This document shows positions 26,422-33,606 of a stretch of 64,000 nt of DNA, piece after piece. The notes below the pieces were generated by a model. It did no database searches. It saw only the letters and a program-made list of their open reading frames with translations, and was not told the DNA's origin. Location: contig CAZRCI010000005.1 of NCBI GenBank assembly GCA_964598535.1, positions 124,001 through 188,000 of the forward strand, read 5' to 3'. The position numbers were made by a program, and so were the translations under genes. Every line of letters starts with the position of its first letter. Position 1 is the first letter of the stretch. The stretch is from JALHMI01 sp964598535. GTDB taxonomy: Bacteria; Planctomycetota; Planctomycetia; Pirellulales; PALSA-1355.

Positions 26422-26985
26422 ATGAAACTCGCCGCGCTTTTGTCGCTGAGTTTGTTTGTGCTGGGCCTGACCGCTGCTTCGGCCGCGGAAAAAAATCCGC
26501 TCGACTTCAAGGTGAAGAACATCGATGGCCAGGATGTCAATTTGTCGAAGTATAAGGGCGAAGTGCTGCTGATCGTAAATGTCGCCAGTAAGTGCGGTCT
26601 GACACCGCAGTATGAACAACTCGAAGCCGTATTCACCAAGTACAAAGACAAGGGGTTCGAGGTGCTCGGCTTTCCGGCCAATGAGTTTCTGGCTCAAGAG
26701 CCGGGCAGTGACGCCGAGATCAAGCAGTTCTGCACCAGCAAATACAATGTCGATTTCCCAATGTTCTCGAAGATCGTGGTGAAGGGCGCCGGTATCCATC
26801 CGCTGTACACGTATCTGACTTCGATTGAGACCGAGCCGGAGAAAGCCGGCGATATTAGCTGGAATTTCGAGAAGTTCCTGATCGATCGCGACGGCAAGGT
26901 CGTAAAGCGATTCTCTCCGCGGACCAAGCCTGACGCTCCCGAAGTGATCGAAGCCATCGAGGCCGAACTGGCCAAGAAGTCGTAG
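26422..26985 (+). CDS. Exported glutathione peroxidase-family protein
   Basis: This 187-residue thiol peroxidase reduces hydroperoxides, probably with thioredoxin-like donors. It has a signal peptide (MKLAALLSLSLFVLGLTAASA), so it is periplasmic, which is less common for the family. The peroxidatic Cys58 sits in NVASKCGLT, and SWNFEKF supplies the Trp/Asn of the catalytic site. The second signature usually reads FPCNQF but here is FPANEF, so the resolving Cys often found there is absent. An EEG-free GGAGG ribosome site precedes the ATG. A strong 13-bp hairpin follows the gene. Confidence 0.92.
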   Translation: MKLAALLSLSLFVLGLTAASAAEKNPLDFKVKNIDGQDVNLSKYKGEVLLIVNVASKCGLTPQYEQLEAVFTKYKDKGFEVLGFPANEFLAQEPGSDAEIKQFCTSKYNVDFPMFSKIVVKGAGIHPLYTYLTSIETEPEKAGDISWNFEKFLIDRDGKVVKRFSPRTKPDAPEVIEAIEAELAKKS

Positions 26986-27014
26986 TTGAGGCTCTGTGTT
27001 GATTGAATCGATCT

Positions 27015-27053
27015 CGGCTAGCCGCGCATGTCGCCTTGCGCGGCTAGCCGTTT
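27015..27053 (+). terminator. Long hairpin terminator after the glutathione peroxidase gene
   Basis: CGGCTAGCCGCGC (27015-27027) and GCGCGGCTAGCCG (27038-27050) form a perfect 13-bp stem with a 10-base loop. Only three T and then C-rich sequence follow, so termination strength is uncertain. Confidence 0.6.
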
Positions 27054-27106
27054 CCCTGTTGAGGCACATCCTCTGAATTGCAACCTGAACGCAGGAAAAG
27101 ATACTT

Positions 27107-27955
27107 ATGCAGGCACATTGTTCGCGTCGTAGATTCTTGGGCGCCGCTTCGGCGGCGATTGTCGGTGGAAGCTTTGCGGCGCGGTTTGCGCAGGCGGCGG
27201 ATAAGAAGTACGACTTCGCGGGGTTCAACGTGGGCCTGCAAAGCTACACGCTCCGGGAGTTTCCGGTGGAGCGCGCGCTCGAGCAAATGAACAAGTGGGG
27301 CCTGCACAGCGTCGAGCTGTTCGAAGGGCACTTCAACTCGAAATCGTCCGCTGCTGAAATCGAGGCGATGAAGGACAAGGCCAGGTCACTTGACATCCAG
27401 ATGCTGGGGCACGGGGTGAACTACTTCACCGCCGATCACGAAGCGAATCGCCGCTGGTTCGAGTTCGCCAAGAAAGCGGGAATCAAGAACCTCTCGGCCA
27501 ACCCGACGGAAGACGCCTTCGACAGTCTCGACAAGCTGTGCGAGGAGTATCAGATTCGGATTGCGATTCACAATCATGGTCCGGGCGCCGATTACGACAA
27601 GATCGCCGACACGCTCAACGCAATCAAAGATCACCATCCGCTCATCGGTGCTTGTGCCGATCTGGGGCACTATATCCGCTCGGGCGAGGATCCCGTTCGG
27701 GCGGTCAACTTGTTCGAAGGCCGGCTGTACGGCATTCACTTGAAGGACTTCGCCGAACAGAAGGCTGAAACCAAGGGGGTGATCCTGGGGCAGGGGCACC
27801 TGGATGTGGTGGGCGTATTCAAGGCCCTGAGAAAGGTCAACTTTCCGGCTGATGGCTGCCTATCGTTGGAATATGAGGAGAATCCCAAAGATCCCTGGGC
27901 CGACGTCGAGGCCTGCCTGGCGGTGGCCAGCGATGCCGCTCATAAAGTGGGTTAA
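27107..27955 (+). CDS. Tat-exported sugar phosphate isomerase/epimerase-like protein
   Basis: The 282-residue protein has a twin-arginine signal (CSRRRFLGAASAAIVGG, cleaved near AQAA), then a xylose-isomerase-like TIM barrel: FNVGLQSYTLREFPVERAL, HSVELFEGHF, AIHNHGPGADYD and IGACADLGHYIRSGEDP. The Glu/His/Asp metal ligands are plausible in these segments and in LSLEYEENP. Such exported AP-endonuclease-2-family proteins are abundant in planctomycetes; their substrates are mostly unknown, though sugar isomerisation is likely. It stands alone between a hairpin and the MITE-like element. Confidence 0.88.
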   Translation: MQAHCSRRRFLGAASAAIVGGSFAARFAQAADKKYDFAGFNVGLQSYTLREFPVERALEQMNKWGLHSVELFEGHFNSKSSAAEIEAMKDKARSLDIQMLGHGVNYFTADHEANRRWFEFAKKAGIKNLSANPTEDAFDSLDKLCEEYQIRIAIHNHGPGADYDKIADTLNAIKDHHPLIGACADLGHYIRSGEDPVRAVNLFEGRLYGIHLKDFAEQKAETKGVILGQGHLDVVGVFKALRKVNFPADGCLSLEYEENPKDPWADVEACLAVASDAAHKVG

Positions 27956-28034
27956 ATTAGTGGGATGGGCGAAATGGGTCGGGTGTGGGCAGGCTTTGCC
28001 CCCCTCCTCAGTTCATCCCCGTGTGAGGGCGTGT

Positions 28035-28195
28035 TAGTGTCCTAAGAGTGTGTTACTGGAAGGGAATGCCTGTGTGGCACGCTCAGAGCGCAGCGTGGGC
28101 GTGCTGAAGTTGACTGGGAAAATCCTGGTCCTTGGAGCACGCCCTTCGTTTCCTCAGGGCCATGTCACCTCCGGCAACACACTCTTAGGACACTA
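28035..28195. mobile_element. MITE-like element with 20-bp terminal inverted repeats
   Basis: TAGTGTCCTAAGAGTGTGTT at 28035-28054 and its exact reverse complement at 28176-28195 bound a 161-bp segment with no coding capacity. The arms begin and end with TA, as expected if TA is the duplicated target of an IS630/Tc1-mariner-type transposase. Inside is a second hairpin, GGGCGTGCT (28097-28105) with AGCACGCCC (28136-28144). No transposase is present, so it would be non-autonomous. The element lies 98 bp before rpsR. Mobility is inferred from structure. Confidence 0.6.
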
Positions 28196-28293
28196 CCGAG
28201 GGCGTTTAGGGGTTGCATTTTCGACGCGAACTGGGTCTGATGGCATACTATCCAAATTTGATTCCTTTTGAGCCATACTGACAGCCAAACGCT

Positions 28294-28554
28294 ATGAGAC
28301 CGACTCCCAAACGGCGGAGCAATAAGAACAAGGTTCGGGCCAAAAAGAAGGATCCGATTTTCGTCGACGGCGCGCGCCCCCGGCCAATGTACGTCGACTA
28401 CAAGGATCTGGAGTTGCTCGGCAAACTCACAAACCGCCAAGGTAAGATTGTCGGCCGCCGTAAGAGCGGTTGCACTGCTGCCAGCCAGCACGCCGTGACA
28501 CAGGCAATCAAGCGGGCGCGATTCATGGCTTTGCTGCCTTACGTGTCCGACTAG
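28294..28554 (+). CDS. rpsR: 30S ribosomal protein S18
   Basis: The 86-residue protein has the S18 core VDYKDLELLGKLTNRQGKIV, then GRRKSGCTAASQHAVTQAI and KRARFMALLPYV, which binds 16S rRNA in the small-subunit platform. The N-terminus is a basic, Lys/Arg-rich tail. In most bacteria rpsR is grouped with rpsF, ssb or rplI; here it is alone, with a MITE-like element upstream and a thioesterase downstream. It might be a second copy of S18, which cannot be judged from the window. No clear Shine-Dalgarno is seen before ATG 28294. Confidence 0.9.
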   Translation: MRPTPKRRSNKNKVRAKKKDPIFVDGARPRPMYVDYKDLELLGKLTNRQGKIVGRRKSGCTAASQHAVTQAIKRARFMALLPYVSD

Positions 28555-28580
28555 TTCGCGACGTGGCTGACTAGTTCGCG
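28549..28580. repeat. Short direct repeat across the rpsR stop codon
   Basis: GACTAGTTCGCG occurs at 28549-28560 and again at 28569-28580, a 20-base period. The first copy contains the rpsR stop codon. Probably a small slippage duplication. Confidence 0.6.
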
Positions 28581-28857
28581 GACAGGTCGCCGGTGTGGCC
28601 GCTGTCGAGGTTTTGTCCTGAGGGGCACGCTGCCTCGTAGAGCGCAACGTCGATCTCGTCGCTGCCATCGTACTGGATTGCTAGCCAGCCTCGTGCGCTG
28701 GTGGGCCTCGCTAGATGGTACACGCAAAGCGTCGGGCGCTTGTGGTCGTAGAGCGTTTTGCGGCGTAGCTCCGGACGCTTTTGGTGCGTGCGACGTTTTT
28801 GTGATTGCTGACGGTGGATCGCCGAAGCAGAACGTGAATACCTGAGTGGCGAGCCGT
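28555..28857. other. Non-coding stretch between rpsR and the thioesterase gene
   Basis: No gene is supported here. A - strand frame is open across much of it but lacks a good start and resembles no family I know. No terminator with a T tract was found after rpsR. Confidence 0.5.
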
Positions 28858-29283
28858 ATGGGCGAGTCTTTTCACACGACCCGACGCGTCGAGTTTCGAG
28901 ACACCGATGCGGCTGGCATTGCGCATTTTTCGGTCTTCTTCGTGTTCATGGAGCAGGCCGAACACGAGTTGTTGCGCCATCTTGGGCTGAGCGTCATGCT
29001 CCACGACGACGAGGGGCGGATCTCCTTCCCCCGCGTAGGCGCTCGTTGCGACTACCAACGCGCGGCCAAGTTCGAAGACGTCCTTGGCATCGAAGTGTCG
29101 ATTGTCCGCCTGGGCGCAAAGAGCGTTACCTACGAGTTCAACTTCACGCACCAGGGACAGCCCATCGCCAGTGGGCAATCGACGACCGTTTGCTGTCGCT
29201 TGAGCGAATTCGAAGCCCCCAAATCAATTCCCATCCCTCAGTGGATCGCCGAAAAACTGGCGCCCGCCGTGGTGTCGGCGTAG
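28858..29283 (+). CDS. Acyl-CoA thioesterase, 4-hydroxybenzoyl-CoA thioesterase/YbgC type
   Basis: This 141-residue single hotdog-fold protein hydrolyses acyl-CoA. The motif RVEFRDTDAAGIAHFSVFFVFMEQAEHELL contains the conserved Asp of the YbgC/4HBT active site (normally D.D..GHV). It is followed by ISFPRVGARCDYQRAAKFEDVLGIEV, the central helix and strands. The chosen start is ATG 28858; a GTG at 28846 would add four residues, and neither has a strong ribosome site. The next gene (ABC ATPase) starts 124 bp downstream, so co-transcription is possible. The acyl substrate is unknown. Confidence 0.85.
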   Translation: MGESFHTTRRVEFRDTDAAGIAHFSVFFVFMEQAEHELLRHLGLSVMLHDDEGRISFPRVGARCDYQRAAKFEDVLGIEVSIVRLGAKSVTYEFNFTHQGQPIASGQSTTVCCRLSEFEAPKSIPIPQWIAEKLAPAVVSA

Positions 29284-29406
29284 AGCCGACGGGCTGCGGA
29301 ACGAGGGAGGCGGCAAGATCAGCGGGGGAGCTCGACTTCGCTTGTGTTCGCGCGGTGTTACAATGCATCGACGCGCGACGGACCCATCCTACTTTTCGGC
29401 ATCGCG

Positions 29407-30087
29407 ATGGCTGCTCTGGTTGTCGAAAACCTGACCAAGTCCTTTCCAACTCGAGCAGAACCGCTCGAGGTGCTAGGCGGCGTTTCGTTTCGCCTGGCCG
29501 CGGGAGAAAACCTCGCGATTACCGGTCCCAGCGGCTGTGGAAAGAGCACGCTGCTCCATATCTTGGGAACGCTCGACGCTCCGACGAGCGGCCGGGTACA
29601 ACTCGACGGCGAAAACCCCTTTGAGTTTGACGAGCCGCGGTTGGCCGCCTTTCGCAATCATAAGATCGGGTTCATCTTTCAAGACCATCATCTGTTGCCG
29701 CAATGTACGGTGCTGGAAAACGTGCTCGTGCCCACGCTGGCCGATGGAGCTTCAAGCCGCGTGTCGGTCGAGCGAGCCACGATGCTGCTCGAACGCGTGG
29801 GGCTGGCGAATCGGCTTGCTCATCGGCCGGCGGAACTCTCGGGTGGTGAGCGGCAGCGGACGGCCATCGCGCGGGCACTGGTCAACAATCCGCGGCTGCT
29901 ACTTGCGGACGAGCCAACAGGCAACCTCGACCGGTCGACGGCCGCGGGCGTTGCCGAACTGCTGCTGGAACTTCAAGCCTACGGAAAAAACATGCTCATT
30001 GTCGTGACGCATAGCCTGGAGCTCGCCGGCATGCTGGAGCGACGCGTCGAACTCAATGCCGGCCAACTCGAACCCATCGCCGTCTAA
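29407..30087 (+). CDS. LolD-like ABC transporter ATP-binding protein
   Basis: The 226-residue ATPase has Walker A GPSGCGKST, the Q-loop FIFQDHHLLPQ, signature LSGGERQR, Walker B LLLADEPTGNLD and the switch His in VVTHSLELA. Small size and the sequence DEPTGNLD place it with the LolD/MacB-type group that serves FtsX-like permeases. I chose ATG 29407 (MAALVVENLTKSF); the frame extends upstream. It overlaps the permease gene by 32 bases, so the two are surely an operon. A role in lipoprotein release or another envelope transport is inferred. Confidence 0.92.
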   Translation: MAALVVENLTKSFPTRAEPLEVLGGVSFRLAAGENLAITGPSGCGKSTLLHILGTLDAPTSGRVQLDGENPFEFDEPRLAAFRNHKIGFIFQDHHLLPQCTVLENVLVPTLADGASSRVSVERATMLLERVGLANRLAHRPAELSGGERQRTAIARALVNNPRLLLADEPTGNLDRSTAAGVAELLLELQAYGKNMLIVVTHSLELAGMLERRVELNAGQLEPIAV

Positions 30088-33000
30088 GGGGCCGTCCTCA
30101 GGGCTTTCGCTCGTGGGGCTGGCTTTGCGCGGTCTCCGTTATCACTGGCGCACCAATTTGGCCGTTGTCTTGGCGGCAACGGTGTCCGGTGCCGTTCTGA
30201 CCGGGGCGCTGCTGGTGGGGGACTCGATGCGGGGCAGCTTGAGACACTTGCTGCTTGACCAATTGGGAGCGATCGACGAAGTGCTCGTCACCGATCGCTT
30301 CTTCCGAGCGGAGCTGGCAGGCGAATTGGCCGCGAGCGACGATTTCAAGGAGCACTTCTCGGCCGCGGTTCCGGCTGTCTACGTGCAGGGAACCCTCGAT
30401 CATCCGGATGGCTCGCTGCGCGCGGGCCAGGTAAACGTCATCGGGGCGGGCGAAGCGTTTTTTCTGCTGGGGGGCGGCGGACCCAAGCAGCCGCCCGGTC
30501 GCGGCCAGATCGTGCTCAACGAGCCGCTGGCACGGGAGATCGGCGCAAAAGCGGGAGACGAAGTGCTGTTGCGGATCGGCGGCGCAAGCCAAATTCCGGC
30601 CGACAGCGCGCTAGGACGCAAGACCGAAACGATTCGCAATCGCCGGCTTACCGTGAGCGAAATAATTCCGGCCGAGGGGCTGGGACGCTTTGCGCTCAAC
30701 CCGAGCCAGCTCGTGCCGCTGGTCGCCTACGTGGACACCGCAACGTTGCAAGATGCGCTCGAGCGAACCGGGAAGGCGAACGCGATCTTCGTCGGCGGAA
30801 AGCAGGGTGAGACGCCGGCCATCGCGGATCATTCAGCGCTTGTCGCGACACTCCGGCCCAAGCTGATTGACTACGGCCTCACGATTGCAGAACACGAACT
30901 CGGCTATGTGCAACTCGCGAGCGATCGCATGCTCGTCGAGCCGAACGTCGTCGCAGCCGCGCGGAAGGCGTTTGCCGCCGATCGCGAACAGGAAGTCTTT
31001 ACATACCTGGCGAACTGGATCGCCAAGGGCGACAAGCGGGTTCCCTACTCGACAATCACCGCCATCGACTTCGCCGTGGAGCCGCCACTCGGCCCATTCA
31101 AGAACATTGACGGCGAGACGATTGGGCCGCTCGCTGACGATGAGATCGTGCTCAACAGTTGGGCCGCCGAAGATCTGGACGCCGAACCCGGCGATGAAAT
31201 CGAGATCATCTATTTCGAACCGGAGAGCACGCACGGTGAAGTGCGCGAGTCGACAGCAAAGTTCCGGCTCAAGGACGTGGTGCCGCTTGAAGGTTTGGCC
31301 GCCGATCCCGACTTTACGCCGGAGCTTCCGGGCGTGACCGATCAACTTTCGATCGGGGATTGGGATCCACCGTTCCCGTACGATTCGAGTCGGGTGCGCG
31401 ATAAGGATGAGCAGTACTGGGACGAACATCGTACGACCCCCAAAGCGTTTATTTCACTCGCCGCCGGGCGCAAGCTGTGGTCGAGCAGATTTGGCGACAC
31501 CACGTCGGTGCGGTTTGCGCCGCCACCGGGTCCAACTCTCCAGCCACAAGCCGAGCAGTTACGTTTGGAGCCGGAATCGCTGGGGTTTATCTTTCGTCCC
31601 GTAAAGCGTCTGGGACTCGAAGCCGCGCAAGGCACCACAGGGTTCGACGGTTTGTTCCTTGGTTTCAGCCTGTTCATCATGGTGTCGTCGCTGCTGCTGG
31701 TCGCGATTTTGTTCCGCTTAGGAATCGAACAACGCGCGGCGGAGATTGGTGTGCTGGAAACGGTCGGCATGCGGGGTGGCCGGATTCGCCAGATTTTGTT
31801 GGTCGAAGCTTTTGTAGTAACGCTCGCGGGGTCGTTGCTCGGCGTGGCGGCGGGAGTGGGCTACGCTTGGCTGATGCTCGCGGGACTAACCACTTGGTGG
31901 TTGAGCGCAATCAGCACGCCATTTCTCAAGCTGTACATCACCCCGACCAGCCTGATTGTTGGATTCGTCGGCGGAGTTCTCGTCTCCCTGCTCACGGTGC
32001 TCTGGACGCTGCAGCGGTTGAAACACATTTCCGTGCGTAGGCTCCTGGCGGGCCAGGCCCAGGAGGATCGCTTCTCAGCGGCTGCAACCCCGGGTACAAA
32101 ACGCTGGATCGTCGCGGGCTTGTTGGCGATGGCTGTTGTGAGTGGCCTTTCCGCACCGTGGCTGACAAGCGAAGCGCAAGCTGGAGCCTTCGTCGGCGCT
32201 GGAGCTCTCGTGCTCGCGGCGGCGCTTGCCTATTTATCGGACGTGTTAAGTTGCCCTTCGAGGCGTCAGGCGGCAGCGGCCAGGCTTTCGATTTCCAGGC
32301 TGGCCGCGCGGAATGGCGCCCGTAATCCGGGCCGGAGCGTGCTATCCGTCGGGCTGATCGCGGCCGCGAGCTTTCTGATCGTGGCGCTATCGGCGTTTCG
32401 CCTCGATCCGGCGGCGATAGGTACGGGCCTCGACAGCGGTAGCGGCGGTTTTGCATTGGTTGCGCAAAGCGATGCGCCGATCTACCAAAACTTGAACGAC
32501 GAGGCGAGCCGCGAGCAGCTTGGCCTGACCGTCGAGGCGGATAAACTTCTGGCCAAGTCGGAGACGGTCGCCCTGCGTGTGGAGCCGGGCGATGACGCAA
32601 GTTGCCTGAACTTGTATCAGAGCACGCAGCCTCGCGTGTTGGGCGCTTCTTCTCCTCTTATTACACGCGGCGGATTCCGTTGGGGATCGACCGCGGCGAT
32701 CTCGGCCGAGGAATCCGCGAATCCGTGGTTGCTGCTGAACAAGCCGCTCGTAGACGATCGCGGTGAGAACTCGATTCCTGCGATCGTCGATTTCAACACC
32801 GCGACATACAGCTTGAAAAAAGGTCTGGGCGATACGATCGAAGTTACCGATGGCGCGGGCTTATCGCAAAAGCTGCGCATCGTGGGCATGCTCAAGAACA
32901 GCATCTTTCAGGGAGATGTGATCGTCAGCGAAGCGAACTTGTTGACATTGTTTCCAAACGTGAATGGATATCGTTTCTTTCTCGTTGACACACGCGAGCA

Positions 33001-33487
33001 ACCGCCGGGCGAGGTACGGCAAGTGCTCGAAGACGCGCTGGGCGACTATGGCTTCGACGCCGAAAGCAGCCGCGATCGATTGGCCGCGTTCTTCGCCGTG
33101 CAGAATACCTACCTTTCGACATTCCAGAGTCTGGGCGGGCTGGGCCTGCTTTTGGGCACCTTCGGCCTGGCGACCGTGCAACTTCGTAGCGTGCTGGAGC
33201 GTCGTGGCGAGCTCGCGCTGATGCGCGCGGCGGGCTTTCGGCATTCGCTCCTCGCGCGAATGGTCTTGCTTGAGAACCTCATCCTGCTCGTGAGCGGTTT
33301 AGCACTAGGAGTCTTGGCCGCACTCGTGGCCGTGTTGCCGCACTGGGTCTTGGGCGGCGCGAGCATTCCTTGGCTGTCGCTCGCGGCGACTTTGGCTGCC
33401 GTGCTGATCGCGGGGCTCCTGGCAAGTTTGCTGGCCGTGCGAGCCACCCTCCGTGCGGAACTGATTCCGGCGCTGCGGGCGGAATAG
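30056..33487 (+). CDS. Large FtsX-type ABC permease
   Basis: The 1143-residue protein partners the overlapping ATPase. It starts with a membrane segment (about residues 33-55), a long periplasmic region (about 60-540), a first FtsX-like membrane block (about 545-660, with GLFLGFSLFIMVSSLLLVAI and EIGVLETVGMRGGRIRQIL), further helices near 680-800, a second periplasmic region, and a second FtsX block (about 1020-1135, with GELALMRAAGFRHSLL). It thus combines two FtsX halves in one chain, unlike the separate LolC and LolE. The dimer interface motif ALMRAAGF fits this family. Substrate unknown; lipoprotein or lipid transport is possible. Confidence 0.88.
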   Translation: MPANSNPSPSKGPSSGLSLVGLALRGLRYHWRTNLAVVLAATVSGAVLTGALLVGDSMRGSLRHLLLDQLGAIDEVLVTDRFFRAELAGELAASDDFKEHFSAAVPAVYVQGTLDHPDGSLRAGQVNVIGAGEAFFLLGGGGPKQPPGRGQIVLNEPLAREIGAKAGDEVLLRIGGASQIPADSALGRKTETIRNRRLTVSEIIPAEGLGRFALNPSQLVPLVAYVDTATLQDALERTGKANAIFVGGKQGETPAIADHSALVATLRPKLIDYGLTIAEHELGYVQLASDRMLVEPNVVAAARKAFAADREQEVFTYLANWIAKGDKRVPYSTITAIDFAVEPPLGPFKNIDGETIGPLADDEIVLNSWAAEDLDAEPGDEIEIIYFEPESTHGEVRESTAKFRLKDVVPLEGLAADPDFTPELPGVTDQLSIGDWDPPFPYDSSRVRDKDEQYWDEHRTTPKAFISLAAGRKLWSSRFGDTTSVRFAPPPGPTLQPQAEQLRLEPESLGFIFRPVKRLGLEAAQGTTGFDGLFLGFSLFIMVSSLLLVAILFRLGIEQRAAEIGVLETVGMRGGRIRQILLVEAFVVTLAGSLLGVAAGVGYAWLMLAGLTTWWLSAISTPFLKLYITPTSLIVGFVGGVLVSLLTVLWTLQRLKHISVRRLLAGQAQEDRFSAAATPGTKRWIVAGLLAMAVVSGLSAPWLTSEAQAGAFVGAGALVLAAALAYLSDVLSCPSRRQAAAARLSISRLAARNGARNPGRSVLSVGLIAAASFLIVALSAFRLDPAAIGTGLDSGSGGFALVAQSDAPIYQNLNDEASREQLGLTVEADKLLAKSETVALRVEPGDDASCLNLYQSTQPRVLGASSPLITRGGFRWGSTAAISAEESANPWLLLNKPLVDDRGENSIPAIVDFNTATYSLKKGLGDTIEVTDGAGLSQKLRIVGMLKNSIFQGDVIVSEANLLTLFPNVNGYRFFLVDTREQPPGEVRQVLEDALGDYGFDAESSRDRLAAFFAVQNTYLSTFQSLGGLGLLLGTFGLATVQLRSVLERRGELALMRAAGFRHSLLARMVLLENLILLVSGLALGVLAALVAVLPHWVLGGASIPWLSLAATLAAVLIAGLLASLLAVRATLRAELIPALRAE

Positions 33488-33606
33488 TTGCCGCTACTCA
33501 ACGGCATTCCGCGACACTACAATGGGGTAAGTTCGCTAATCAACCGTCCCACCCCAAAAATACGGCTGCGCTTGGCGCGTCGTCCCTCCCCGCACGCGAG
33601 CTTGCG

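Noticed and set aside
28571..28723. Short - strand open frame downstream of rpsR that could encode about 50 residues starting at a GTG.
   Set aside because: It has no ribosome site, no recognisable family and an Arg-rich continuation upstream without a start, so it is probably a chance open frame in GC-rich DNA.
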